Source: Moniliella sp. 'wahieum' (lineage: Eukaryota > Basidiomycota > Moniliellomycetes > Moniliellales > Moniliellaceae). From it: a stretch of DNA of 64,000 nucleotides. Positions 33,801 to 45,292 of the stretch are shown here, one piece after another. The stretch's first letter is position 1. Each line of letters starts with the position of its first letter. The notes beneath the pieces were generated by a model. The model saw only the letters and a program-made list of their open reading frames with translations. It was not told where the DNA came from and ran no database searches. Location of the stretch: assembly GCA_003971905.1 (NCBI GenBank), contig RSEE01000045.1, positions 372,001 to 436,000 on the forward strand. The letters are read 5' to 3'. The position numbers were made by a program, and so were the translations under genes.

Positions 33801-34883
33801 TGTCAGATCTGCTTACGCGCTGACACGCTCTGCAGTCAGATGTACAAACCCATCAGCGATAGTTGTTAATTCACGTATATCAAGTCGAGCGAAATAAAGG
33901 AAAGGGGAAGAGGACGAGGGGGTAGTAGTAGAGAGAAGGGAGAGGGCATTATGGATTGAGAATGGGGCGGTGCACGTAAATTAACGGGTGAAGTGTATAA
34001 ATGCACTCGGGCGCGAGAGATGAGCTTGCCTCTGGCTAGTATATTCGGTCGTACAGCAGCCTATGGTGCATATGATGCATCAGAGGCCTCAGGTGTGGCA
34101 ACACCATATGGCTGATCAGTCTTGGCCCTTAATTCAAACCATCAGTCCGAAGAGAGGGCACAGAACTCTGGGGGGAAAGAGCTGGAAGACCGATTTCTGC
34201 GTCTGCACTCGTATACCCTCTGCATGTTCCCTGTCATCAAGGAACCGTCGCTTCTATGGGGGCAACGCGACCTACACTCGACAAATGCGCAGGTTTTCTA
34301 TATCTCTCATCCTTCTATGTCCATTCCAGAGTTGCCTAATAGCCAACCACGCACCCCCACTATACCTCACCCCCGACTCTGCATGTCCACACACCCTATC
34401 CTAACCAAAATCCCACCAACATACTACTTTGGTGTTACGGGCTGCGTTGGATCTGAGATAGTCCGAGCCAAACTAAGACTTACCTGCTCCGCACAAGCCC
34501 AATAGAGCGCGCTTCCGCAGTCCAATCAAGTATGATGATGGTTGGTTAAATTAGGTACGGTGGCCCGAGTAGCCATATGTCCGCGCGACAATCGTCGCCC
34601 CCCGCCCAAGTGCAAGTCGGATCGCCTAAATAGGGCCACCAAGTTTGTGGTATCTTTGCGACGACTGTCGTCTCCGTTCCCGCTTCCTTTTCCTTTCTCG
34701 GTAGCGCTTGCGACACCAACCCCTCTTTTGACGTGTCTTCCATTCTACACCCCTTCGTGTATCCGTTTTCCCTTTTGATCTAGCTTGTACCCTGCCAGTG
34801 GTTTTGTTGGGGATCCTTTCCCCCACCTTTCATTCTCGTCCTCTTTCGTCTTCACTCTCGTCCCTTATCGCCTATTCTATCCG
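30850..34883. other. gene-poor block, left part
   Basis: No recognised coding sequence in about 4 kb. Contents: the b5-gene promoter to about 31.3 kb, a dense set of heptamer arrays from 31.45 to 33.05 kb, a TATA-like run (GCTATATATACAAC, about 33239-33252), and lower-GC sequence after about 33.3 kb. Confidence 0.6.
31455..33052. repeat. cluster of degenerate 7-bp-period arrays
   Basis: At least nine separate arrays share a period of 7 bp but use different units: GATGCAT 31455-31475; ATGCATC four perfect copies 31769-31796; AAGCTTC six copies 32020-32061; CGATCAT 32091-32118; GGTCACC 32158-32185; CACATGT grading into CCGATCA 32228-32296; CTAGTCA 32317-32344; TCACTAG/TCACTGG 32637-32664; CCTTAGG 33025-33052. 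In most the unit is a 6-bp palindrome (ATGCAT, AAGCTT, ATCGAT, ACCGGT, ACATGT, ACTAGT, AGGCCT) plus one base, usually C. Function unknown. Confidence 0.9.
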
Positions 34884-35344
34884 ATGCCTGCCCGTTTGCC
34901 AGCCAATTGATCCAGTACAGGCAGCCTCCTCTCCTCTTAGCTTCCATCTTCTCTTCCGACCTCGTCCTCCAGCTCTCCATCCGTCCAGTCGCGCGAGCCT
35001 TCCTTCAGCCGCGTCGGTTCCCCGTATCAGGGCATCGCTTAGGTTCCTGTCCAGCCACGTCTCGACAGCCGTCCCTGTCCAGTCTCAGCTCTGGCAGTGT
35101 TTGTCCGCCACTGCCTCCTCCGGTCCCTAAGCCCGGGAGGTTTCAGACAGGTTACTACGGCCCAAGCCCCGGCGCATACGCTGCCTTGCCTCACGTGCAG
35201 CCGCGTCAGCTTCGCACCCAAAGACCTCTCCTCATCACTAGCCCCGCTCGGATCCACCCACTATCCCAAGCCCCAAACTACCGTGAGTCGACCTGCTGTC
35301 TCCTAAGGGACTGTACCCCATAAACCTGGGCGTGCCCCCTGGCT
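34884..35344 (+). CDS. possible small Pro/Tyr-rich protein
   Basis: Low-confidence candidate inside the gene-poor block. A promoter-like pyrimidine-rich stretch (34660-34870) precedes an ATG at 34884. Across small frame shifts one can read a Pro/Ser-rich stretch, then PKPGRFQTGYYGPSPGAY, AALPHVQPRQ, and an end KGLYPINLGVPPG with stop at 35342-35344. A following stretch (about 35418-35515, YYAFDAPPFCVGLAYYYYK) could be an alternative last exon. No family recognised; may be non-coding. Confidence 0.2.
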
Positions 35345-37850
35345 GAGCCTGCCCGTGGCATAATATCCTCCACAGTCTGCTTCACGCAGTTGAGCCGATA
35401 TATACTCCACAGTCAGACTACTATGCATTTGACGCTCCCCCATTTTGTGTGGGCCTTGCCTACTATTACTACAAACATATTGCTCTTTCCTCTGGGTATA
35501 AACTAAACACTACACCTAATACTCTACAGTAATACATCAATTAAGGACGAATGGATGGGACGGGCAGGTAGCTGTACAGCGTGAAGCCCACATATGTATC
35601 GATGAGCGATGTGAGGCATGACTCTCTTCCTTTGAGCCTTATTGTCGCAACAGAGTAATAGGTACAAGCTGAAAAGATTCTTGGCGTCAGCGAATGAAGG
35701 CAGGAATTATGCAAAAAGGAACATTCCCTAACTAACACACACACCTGTGTTTGGGTACCTTGACGCTTGTCCAGTTCTGCCTGAGGCATGAGGCGGTCAC
35801 GGAGCGACGGAGGCCGGAGGAGGGGGCCCGAGCTCATCCTATGCTCCCATCTGTTGTCTCCCTTTCACCTAGATTGTGTCTACCGCAAGACTCGATTGGC
35901 TTTTGTCTGAAAGTCGAACACACCCACATGCATACAGTCCCTGTGGTACCGGCAAAATGATCCGTACGTTCGCTTTTGGGATCCCTGATTTGATCCGGCC
36001 TTGAATTGTTTGTGGGTGTTTGCTTGGAGACTCAAGCAAACTCTCTCATCACTTTGGATCCCTATACACTTGTGTCTGTTTTCGACACGTCTGACATCCT
36101 AATCGAATGGCCGTTTTGACCACACACCGTGGCGAGACCCCCCCATCCTTCTGATTATATCGACAAACCAGTAAAGAGATAAAAGGGGAATGACCACATG
36201 CCTTCTTCTCAGCGTGAGCCTGACCTGCATATCGACTGTGCTCCAACTCTCTCTTCTGTCTCTGCCCCTATCAGGCTCTCCTCTTCTTGAAGTATACCCA
36301 ACCATAAATTCTTCTCTTTCTCGCCAGAGAGCGGTCGAGTGCATCCAGACTGCTATCGCGAGCATCTCCGTTACTAGGACACTACACGCTCCCTCCGCAG
36401 CTGATGCAAGGACGGGTGGAACTCCAAATTGACCACTGACTTATACTGCAGTCACCTATATAGTCGTAACATATTCCCCCAAACGACACGGTTAAGTGAA
36501 GGCCCAGGAGGCCTGCCAGTCACCAAAAGAGGGAGGGCCTACTGTATGCAGACGAAATTTTCCTAGCAGATCCGACGGGCTTCTAATATACGGAAGGCCA
36601 CCGGAACCGCCCAGGCCGTGTGAGCAGAAACCCGGTCAGTCATGAGGGGGGAAGGGCAAGGAGGCACAGACCAAGTGGGACACAGAGACGATATCATGAG
36701 AGCGGAACGCAGCCACCGAACAGTGTGTCCAGATCCTGATCAGTTGGGAAAAATTACAATAGTCGAGAAGAGATGACGGAGAAGGCGCTTTCCCCTGAAA
36801 TCCCGGCCCTATCTCCTCTTCGTCAAGTTGGAGGTCCGTCTTAACCACAACAACGACAGGAAGGCAGTGAGGGAACCCTGTAGAGTAAACGTTTGCTGCC
36901 ATACCGTACCGCATCGGGCCCCAATGCCACGAAAACTTACCTCATTCATCAGTCCCGGCAGAAGAGCGACAAGAATAAATTGCATCCCATAAAACAGTAG
37001 GTAAACAAAATCCACAGGGTTCGACGGACAAGTGCGCGGATACGCTTAATTCCCTCCTGCATTATAGACCACTCCGCACAGTGCACAAAAGGAATACCAC
37101 ACGCCTGGGCCCTGTTCATGTCAGTACTTAGTCCGTACCCACAGAGAGGTTTTTGGTCTCAAAACGCCTGTCTCATATGCTCCTGACCAGATTGGCGCCA
37201 AAACTTCCATCTACTGTGCTGGGGGGGTGGCTCTGTCGCTGCAGGCGTTGCTCGGCCTGTTGTCCTATATATGATGCTCTGTTACTGTCCGTGCGTGGCT
37301 CCCATCTGCTTGTGCCCTTCTTGAGGTCTCCCTCGCGGGAGCCATGCTCGCTGTTGCGCTTGTGCGGGGCTGGGCGTTGCTTGAGGGTGGGGGTTGGGGC
37401 GTGATGCAGATGAGGGGTGAGGGTTGGGATGGCATTGGCGGTCACATGCACATGTCGACCACAGGATGGTGGGGCAGCTGGAGGTACGGAGCGCATCACG
37501 TAAGCCTGAGCGGCACAAGGGCGACCGACACGGCACGTGACGGGCGAGCCAACAAGCCCGCCCACAGCGAGGGTGACAGTTTCAAAACAGGTAGAAAAAA
37601 CAGAAGAGAAGGCGCAGGCCAGTCGCCCAGCACCAGGCCGCGCCCAAGGAACACGCCGCACCCGGGCAGTGCTGCGTCGGCGCGCACGCGGCCAGTATGA
37701 GCCAGACCGGCCCACGCGGCTCGATGGTGGCGGCGTGTGGCGACCAAGCGGCTCTGCTGCCCGGTTTGCATTCGGCATTCCGCAGCTGCCCGCCCGTCAC
37801 TCGGCACTTCCGCCCGGCGCCCTTGGCCCCCTCCCACCAACTCCCCGCCA
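35345..37850. other. gene-poor block, right part, and PP1 promoter
   Basis: No recognised gene in about 2.5 kb. By eye the GC content is clearly lower than in the genic parts (sampled lines at 35461, 36001 and 36961 are about 35-45% GC, against 60-80% in nearby coding lines). A minus-strand stretch at about 36.9-37.1 kb (VDFVYLLFYGMQFILVALLPG with a splice-like GTAAGT) is hydrophobic but unrecognised. The last 0.7 kb should be the PP1 promoter. Confidence 0.5.
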
Positions 37851-38959
37851 TGGCTGATGCTTCCAAGGCCCCCGAGGTCGACCTCGACAACATCATTGAC
37901 CGCCTCTTGGAAGGTGCGTTCTTCTGTCCTGCCGCCAATCGTGCGCCTACTGACTTCCGTCTGGCGTGCCTAGTACGAGGCTCGCGTCCGGGCAAGCCCG
38001 TGCACCTCGAGGAGTACGAGATCCAGCATCTCTGCCTCAAGGCGCGGGACATCTTCATCAACCAGCCCATCCTCCTCGAGCTCGAGGCGCCGATCAAGAT
38101 CTGTGGGGATATCCACGGCCAGTACTACGACCTTCTCCGCCTCTTTGAATACGGCGGCTTCCCGCCCGAGGCCAACTACCTCTTTTTGGGCGACTATGTA
38201 GATCGGGGGAAGCAATCGCTCGAGACGATCTGCCTCTTGCTGGCCTACAAGATCAAATATCCCGAGAACTTCTTCATCCTTCGCGGCAACCATGAGTGCG
38301 CTCCATCAATCGTATTTACGGGTTCTATGATGAATGTAAGTTGCCCTCTCCTGCGCTGGAGCGCCCTCCCACTGATCCTGTTGTTTCTTCTTGAAGGCAA
38401 GCGCAGGTTTAACATCAAGCTTTGGAAGACATTTACCGACTGCTTCAACTGTCTCCCCATTGCGGCCATCATTGACGAGAAGATCTTCACCATGCACGGT
38501 GGTCTCTCCCCCGACCTGCAAAGCATGGAACAAATTCGTCGTGTCATGCGCCCGACCGACGTGCCGGATACGGGCCTGCTCTGCGATCTCCTCTGGTCTG
38601 ACCCCGACAAGGACGTGGCTGGTTGGTCAGAGAACGATCGTGGGGTGAGTTTCACGTTTGGACCCGATGTGGTTTCGCGTTTCTTGCAGAAGCACGACAT
38701 GGACCTGGTTTGCCGCGCCCACCAGGTGGTGGAGGACGGGTACGAGTTTTTCGCCAAGAGGCAGCTGGTAACTCTCTTTTCTGCTCCCAACTATTGTGGC
38801 GAGTTTGACAATGCGGGTGCGATGATGAGCGTGGACGAGACGCTGCTCTGTTCCTTCCAGATTCTCAAACCCGCAGAGAAGAAGCAAAAGTTTGCATATG
38901 GAGGAGTGCATGCCGGGCGACCCATCACCCCTCCTCGCAAACAGAAGAAGCGGCAGTAA
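37851..38959 (+). CDS. GLC7: Protein phosphatase PP1 catalytic subunit
   Basis: Essential Ser/Thr phosphatase. Metal-binding motifs [19 protein letters not shown] and RGNHEC are present, followed by [62 protein letters not shown] and [16 protein letters not shown]; the tail [11 protein letters not shown] holds the TPPR Cdk site. Intron 1 is 37914-37973 (60 bp), intron 2 is 38336-38396 (61 bp); spliced they give [11 protein letters not shown] and FYDECKRRFN. One base is missing near 38301 ([13 protein letters not shown] is read out of frame as HECAPSIVF). In so conserved a gene this is almost certainly a base error. Length about 325 aa, as in the family. Confidence 0.96.
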
Positions 38960-39304
38960 GCTCCTTTCGAGGAGGGGAGGCTAGCTGTATGCCTCGGGGC
39001 TACCCCGCCAGGACTCTCGTCGGTCCTTTCCTAGGCAGATTGAGGCTTTCGTCTTTGCCCCCCCCCCCCCCCCTCCCCTTCTTGGCCTGCGTATTGCCAT
39101 GTTTCATTCGATGATGGTCCTTACGCTGAACTTGGTCAGTGCTGCAGCTTCAATGTAGCCTGCCCTCTGCTTGGCTTGTTTTGTCCCGGGAAAACATCCG
39201 TTAGGTTGGTGTGGTCCCGGCAAAGGCTTGTACTAGACGTCTATCTGCAAACCGAACCTCTCCCCCAAAGCCACATAGCGAGGTACATCTCAGCTGCGTC
39301 AAAT
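38960..39304. other. PP1 3' flank with a 16-base C run
   Basis: Shared 3' flank of two convergent genes. A run of 16 C lies at 39058-39073, a spot where base calls and alignments will be poor. Confidence 0.7.
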
Positions 39305-39964
39305 CTAGTACGTGAGCGACCAATTCCCAATCCCACAGGCTGCCGTCGTCGTACAGCAAGCATCGCATACGGCCCTCGCCCGAATCCCGACCTGAAACTC
39401 AGCATTCCGTACCAGATACATTAGGCCAGGGAAAGGAGGTACCAAGCGAACCAACGGGTCTGCCAGCCTTGCCAGAGGGGCTGCCCTAGGCACTCGCCTC
39501 GGCAGCCTTTTGGCCGCGAGCCACTCGTCAAAGTCACCAAGGATGTAGTGTTTCAAGTACTCGGCGCGCTCTGGGTCATTGCGATGCGGCCAGCGAGTGT
39601 AAGGGTCAAATTGCAAGTTGGTGCGGAAGGGGGCGGTGTAGAGCTGTGGAAAGAGAGGTTAGTCCTTGTCCTTGTTGTTGTTGTTGTCCTTGCCTGCCAT
39701 CCTTGTTGGTCCTTCCCCGAGCGGCAGCGAGAGCAACGGGTGAAGGACGGCAAGGGAGAAAAACAAACGTACCGCGTCGTCCCACACCAACCAGGCAACA
39801 AAAGAGGGAACGATGATACAGCCAATGATGACCACAGCCGTGGCGGTGGGGGTAAACTCAAAGTTACGGTCGGTGTGGTTTCGCATCACCGCCCACCGCT
39901 CCACATTTTCCGATTTGCGCAGCCCCCATTGAGCTTGGATGATGAGGGTCGCGGTTCGGCCCAT
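39305..39964 (-). CDS. small membrane protein, complex I NDUFB4/B15-like
   Basis: Exon 1 (start MGRTATLIIQAQWGLRKSEN at 39964) gives ERWAVMRNHTDRNFEFTPT and one transmembrane helix VVIIGCIIVPSFVAWLVW; an intron of about 110 bp (about 39643-39771, GTACGT...TTCCACAG) leads to LYTAPFRTNLQFDPYTRWPH, then ERAEYLKHYILGDFDEW. The order of a short basic segment, Arg-Trp-Ala, an aromatic-Pro motif, a single helix and a charged tail resembles the B15/NDUFB4 subunit of NADH dehydrogenase. The resemblance is weak, so this is a tentative call. A longer N-terminus from 40066 is also open. The C-terminal end is uncertain. It is divergent from the carboxypeptidase. Confidence 0.45.
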
Positions 39965-40260
39965 GGGCAGCGAGTTGGCGTACAGATGCCCCAAGTTGGA
40001 CCGGGCGCGAGGCGCGCACAGAGGTGCCAAGGATGCCCGGAGAAGCGAAGCACCCGTCGCGCGCATCGTTCTGTCCCAATTGGTGGTGGGGGCGCCCGCC
40101 TGGCCTGGACGGGCTCGGGCAGGCCATTACAAAGCAGCCAACGGCGGAATGCACAATGCACGCACCGGCGGCGGAATTTCCGAGGTTGATATAATCGTCG
40201 ATCGCTATCAGCACGGCCCAGATGGGACGTTTTGGGTTGGTACCACCAGCCTGGTTTACC

Positions 40261-41859
40261 ATGTGGTTCCCTTGGGCTGCGCTGCTCGTTGTTGCCGCTT
40301 CCGTCAGGGCGACTCAGCTTCCCTTTGTGTCCCGCACCGATCCGATCCGCATCGAGCTGGGCGGCGTGGCGACGGAACAAGCTGATGGCCGCTCGGTGCG
40401 GGAACGCATCGCAGCAGCGACGATGCTCACTGGCACCCATGCCATCTTGACTCACCCCGACGTCCCAAGTGAGCGTGCGCATGAAGCGGATCCATGCTGG
40501 TAGCAACACCACCTCTGCAGGATCAAGTGATCCCGAAGCCTTTGTGACGAGGGGCGTGACGAGCGGGAGTGGGTACATTGATTCGATTGATGGCAAGTCG
40601 TGTTCTTTTACTTTTTCGAGTCCCGTACCAATCCCTTGAAGGACCCGTGCTGCTCTGGACCAATGGCGGCCCAGGATGCGCTCCCAATGGGTCTTTTATG
40701 GAACTGGGGCCGTGCGCATCACCCCGAGTCCAAGCACCGTTCAGGACCCCCGATCAACGCCACGAGTACAACCCCTACTCGTGGAACGAGCGGGCCAACA
40801 CCATCTTTATCGACCAGCCGGTGGCGTGGGCTTTTCATATTCGCGGTATGGGATTGAGGGGGCGAGAGCGACACGGGAGCCAAGGATGTGGCTCGGTTTC
40901 TTCAAATCTTCTTCGGCGTTCCCCGAGTTTCATCAGGCTGCCAGCGAGGCAGGTTTCATCTTGCGGGCGAGTCGTATGCCGGCCGGTACCTTCCTGTTTT
41001 GCGGCGGAAATTGTGGACCGGAACCGGGCAGTGGAGGAAGCAGCGTGGCGGGCCGGAAAGGAGGTCGACCCCAAGAAGCTCATCCCTCTCGATTCGGTCC
41101 TCATTGGCAATGGACTGACGGATGTATCGACCCAGTTCCCCTCGTATTATGAGTATGCCTGCACTCGCAACAATGGCTTGCACAGCCCATCTTGGACATT
41201 GCCTCCTGCACCCGGATGAAGGTAACGGCCGAGACGTTGTGCCGCCGATCTCACTCAACATTGCTCTGTCTCCTACAACCCTGACCGTTGCACCAATGCG
41301 GCAACAATTTGCGAATCCGAGCTGGCAGAAGCCTTCTTTGCCACGGGCCGCAACCTACGATATTTCGGACCCTTGCCGGTCTGGAATCGAGACGTTGTGC
41401 TACAGCATCACGGACGACATTAGTCTCTATCTTGATCGGGAGGACGTGCGGGAACTGGTGGGCGCCGAGCCGATTGGGTCCATTGGCCATTTCGCATCCT
41501 GCAACGGGCGTGCTCACCGAGTTCTACCGAAACCGCGACCCGTTTGTGGACAATCGCAGGTACATTGCGCTTCTTCTCGAGTCGGGGTGAGAATTCTGAT
41601 CTACAATGGTGATCTCGACTTTTGGTCAACTATGTCGGGCATCAAAAGTCCGTCGACACACATGGAGTGGAACGGCCAGGACGCCTTCTGGCCCAGCCGC
41701 TGAGAGGAGTGGATCGTATGGATCCCCTGCTGGAAAAACGCGCTCGGCGGACGGCCTGACCTGGGCAACGGTGTACAAAGCCGGGCACATGTCCCGTGGG
41801 ACAAGCCTATTGAAGCCCAAGTTATGCTCCATCGCTGGCTGGCCAAGCAAGACCTTTAA
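40261..41859 (+). CDS. Serine carboxypeptidase (S10), heavily disrupted
   Basis: Secreted or vacuolar carboxypeptidase of the CPY/S10 family. Signal peptide MWFPWAALLVVAASVRA, then SGYIDSIDGKS, the substrate-binding WTNGGPGCAPNG (usually GGPGCSS), the nucleophile motif GESYAGRYLPV near 40966, VLIGNGLTDVSTQFPSYYEY, the Asp region LIYNGDLDF near 41605, MEWNGQDAFW, and the His region GHM near 41789 with a Trp-Asp-Lys-Pro end and stop at 41857. The path crosses frames at least eight times in 1.6 kb, including two shifts within about 60 bp around the catalytic Asp. This density is much higher than in neighbours, so real decay is possible although every catalytic motif is still readable. Confidence 0.8.
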
Positions 41860-42085
41860 TCTCCTTTTTCCCTCTCCAAACGAGACGGTGTTCTAGGCCG
41901 CTTTTAATTGATCCTCCACATGTCGGGCTGGGCCCGTCGAGGTGGGAAAATGCAACAGCGTTATCACAGCTTGTGAATGGTTGGATGTGGTCATTGCGCC
42001 TGGTTTGCTCTTGAATCCCATGCTGGTATGAAGGGCACGGGAAACAAGCCTGTGGAAAGAGGTGCAAATAAGGCCATAAAAATTA

Positions 42086-42185
42086 CGTTCCATGTTGGGC
42101 TCGAACCAACGACCTCCCGATGCCAAATGAGCACGATAGGGCCGCCTTAACAGTCGGACGCTCTAGCCAACTGAGCTAATGGAAC
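42086..42185 (-). tRNA. tRNA-Asn (GTT) with intron
   Basis: Perfect acceptor stem (GTTCCAT with ATGGAAC), D arm GCTC...GAGC, anticodon loop CTGTTAA with anticodon GTT at 42151-42149, T arm GTTGG-TTCGAGC-CCAAC. A 26-nt intron (about 42122-42147) sits one base 3' of the anticodon, the canonical nuclear position. The anticodon stem TCCGA/TCGGG pairs with one T-G. Confidence 0.93.
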
Positions 42186-42626
42186 TCTTATCTCCAGAAC
42201 CTTCCATACAGCACACCACACATCGTGTTAATCAGCTTGGACTTGTCTGTTCGGGTCGATCGACAACCATACAACCTGTTGACTTCCTATTTGGTTTCCA
42301 TCCGAGACGTGAACGTAGGTAGAGTAAAGTGATTGAAGTCATCCCTTAGCAAACGATGGGGCAAATATAAGATGCAAGCAGGAACCTTGTTTTACGTTGT
42401 CAATCAGTTGTACACCATCAAACATAAAAGGCAATGAAAGAAAGCTCCCACACACGTAAAATGTAGAGGAAGTTGACAGAATTGGGTAGTCGTTATATAC
42501 ACAGGTGCGCCAAGCAAATGAATGAAGTTGGTGTTGAATTTCTTCCACAAAAGCAGGCGGTTCCAAAGCAAAAAAGAAACCAAAACCAAAACCAAAACGA
42601 TGGAGAAGAGAGGTGTGCGGGGGGGA
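42186..42626. other. intergenic, tRNA-Asn to CRAL-TRIO gene
   Basis: Lower GC, A/T-rich, no gene seen. Presumed 3' flank of the CRAL-TRIO gene. Confidence 0.5.
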
Positions 42627-44704
42627 TCACGGGTTATCTATCACACGAATGGGGCAATAAGCCGAGACACGAACAGGCGTGACTCTGGGTAGTAGAACCG
42701 ACCTGTCAGTTGTAGGGTAGGTGTATCGGCCATGCCCTGAAGCAGACGGGAGGGGTTTACGCTTGACCACGCTCACCATGCGACGGAAAACGCCAGTCTT
42801 TTCCACAGAGGAAGGGAGAATTTCTCCAGTAACCGATGGGCGGGGAAGAGGAACAGAGCCGTTCGCCTTGACATCGTCTTCATGCATACGTACCGACGGT
42901 ACACGCGGTAGCTGGACGCTTTGGTGTGGGAGGAGCGCATCGACGGGCGAGACGGCCACGGGGAAACGTTCAGAGGAGAAGCGGGACGGGTTGATGCCGA
43001 GGAAGACGTGGAACTCGTTGACGAAGATGATTCCGCTGGGCTGGAGGAGACCATTGGGCTCCGGAGGCTTGAACGGGACGCGCTGCAGCGCCCGACGGAG
43101 ACGTTGCTTGGTTTGTGGGAATTCGCTCCGGCTCCTGTCGCGGGCAAGTTCAAGCGGCACCCCTCGATCTCATGAGCGGCATGGGCGTCACCGTAGAGTG
43201 CAACCCAATCCTTGCCTTAATGGCCTGTTCGTTTTCTCTGTCACTTTCAGCCGAAGCGCCCGTTCCATCTCATCAATCTCCCGGAGAACGTGGCAAAATG
43301 GTTGTGCCGTCCGACGACTTGACGGAGAATGGTACCATCCGATTGACCGTACACCCAAGTGATGCGTCCCAACCATCTCTGATTCCTTGGCGGTCATAGG
43401 TAGTCTTGCCATGAATGTGAGGGCCGAGATGGAAAGCAGAAACACGCAGTTTGCGTCGGACGCCAGTTCCCGATCCCGAATGTAGGGGTCTTTCCTTCCG
43501 TGTCGATCCACTTGGTTGCCTCCCAAACTCCTTGACCAAACCCATGTGGGTCGCTTGCTTGGCTGCCTTCTCCTTCTGTGAGAAGGTCAAGTCATCCCGT
43601 CGACCGGCTCGGTGAACGTAAAGGCGTTCTGCACCTACCACCCATATCTTCCACCAAGTAATGGGACGGGATATGCTCCCACAATCCGCGCCGGACTTGA
43701 TAAACGCAATCTTTCACGCACCACGGGGTCAAGCAACGGGGAAAAGAGTCTTCCACACTCCCGAAAAGATCCAGGGAGCTCCGACGATGTACAGCTTGCC
43801 CAGCGACTCAGGGTAGTAGGAGGCTTCGAGGCAGTGGATGATGTAGGGACGGTATGGAAATCCACTGTAGAGACAAAGATCAGCATTCCGCACGGCACTG
43901 GCAAAAGGCAGAGAGAAGCACGAACTGTTGCCAAGCCAAACCCATTTAGGTCGAACAGGAATACAAGCTTCTGCTGCATGGGGTTGAGCAGACGGTACAG
44001 TTCGTTGGCCCAGAGTAACGTAAGGTCCTGGTGTGGTGCGGCGGCTGGGCGTGGCCAAGTGTTTGGCGACGTGGATGATCACAAGCGGCTGGCCCTGAGC
44101 GGTCGTGCCAAACGCATAGGTCTTGAGCGAGCGCTGTTGGTCAAGAAACTTGGGGTCCTCAGCGGGCGTTGCCCAAGTCAGCCTTGGCTAGCATCTCGTC
44201 CATCTTGGAATCCAAACGGAAGCGGATGGTGGCACCACACATGTTCATGGCACGAGAGACGTTGTGCTTCCGTGCGCGGAGGGAGGAAGCGGGAGAGCAT
44301 GTAGTCGGGACCATCCGCATCAATCAGGTCCCACAATCCCTTCCGAACAGCGTCGGGCCCATACCGCTTCAGCAGCTCGTCCATCTGCCCTTGCTCGTGG
44401 GCCATGTGCTGCGCGGCCTGTTCCTGGTCGGACTTGGCTTTCTTGGTGGGGCCAGTGGCGGCGGAAGGCAAGGCGGAGGATGCATTGGCGCCCTGGGCGG
44501 CACCCTTGGGCCCCATTGACCAGGTAAAGTACACCTTCCACATCTCCGCAGGTTGGCTGCTCCTCTGGAGTCAAGGAGGCCTCGGGCGGGCATAGGCAAA
44601 GTCGTCCATTCCTTGGCATGGGGGCCTCCGAGATGGATGCAGTTATACTTGCCGGGCTCCCAGCGGTGTGGCAGCGGGTGTGCCGGTTGCGGTGTGCTGG
44701 CCAT
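42627..44704 (-). CDS. CSR1: Sec14/CRAL-TRIO lipid-transfer protein (Csr1-like)
   Basis: Phospholipid transfer protein of the Sec14 superfamily. Start MASTPQPAHPLPHRW at 44704. Helical N-domain: LTPEEQ, MWKVYFTW, DELLKRYGPDAVRKGLWDLI, DYMLSRFLRARKHNVSRAM and CGATIRFRLDSKMDEMLAKA. CRAL-TRIO lobe: QQKLVFLFDLNGFGLA near 43.96 kb, then YIIHCLEASYYPESLGKLYI and VGAPWIFSGVW, the lipid-gate signature of the family. Later blocks read SEFPQTKQRLRRALQRVPFK and a long Ser/Pro-rich tail to 42627. Several frame slips lie in the middle. The N-terminal LTPEEQ...YFTW arrangement favours the Csr1/Pdr16-like group, but the subgroup is uncertain. Confidence 0.78.
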
Positions 44705-45292
44705 GGCGATGGTGGGGGGGGGGGAGAGGCTGGGCAGGCGGAGTGTAAAATAGCTGCGGGGAGTGTAGGCGATGGATTGCGGGGCGTTGTGGGGGGCTAA
44801 AGTGGGGGCGGACCAGACGCACAACTTTTAGATCGTGCTTGCAAGCCACAGTGTGTGTTTACATTTCAACCTCGCCGTGGCCGTGTGTGCGGCACGAAGG
44901 CGGCAGTGTCAAAAAACCCCCCATCCGAGGCAGCACAACGGGCGCATGCGCGGGGCACAACACCCACAGCACAGGGTGTGTGCTGGCGCGGCAGACGCAG
45001 CGCCAGCTGACCCTGACAGGTCTATCACGTGAGTGTGGCACAGGGCTGCACTGGCCTGCTGGCAGTGACATGTGACGTGTGGCCGCCGACAGGCTGCTGT
45101 GGCGCAATGCACACCCCATGCAGCATGCGGCATGCATGATCCGTGCGCCACGCACACGTGACCAGTGACCATGCCACCCACGTGACTGCTCGCGCGCGCT
45201 GCTCGGAAGGTCGGCGGCGCTGAGCTCAGCAGCCCCCCCGCCTCGCTCGCCGCTGCCAGCGCTCCCCCGCCAGCGCCGCCACGACGCCCGCC
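44705..45292. promoter_or_regulatory. divergent promoter of CRAL-TRIO gene and MKT1
   Basis: About 590 bp between two divergent starts. Contains short CATG/GCATGC palindromes (45114-45140) and CACGTG-like E-box motifs (45155-45185). No TATA box obvious. Confidence 0.4.

Noticed and set aside
37173-37778. 201-codon minus-strand frame upstream of PP1
   Set aside because: Low-complexity, unrecognised, and overlaps the expected PP1 promoter; no evidence of coding.
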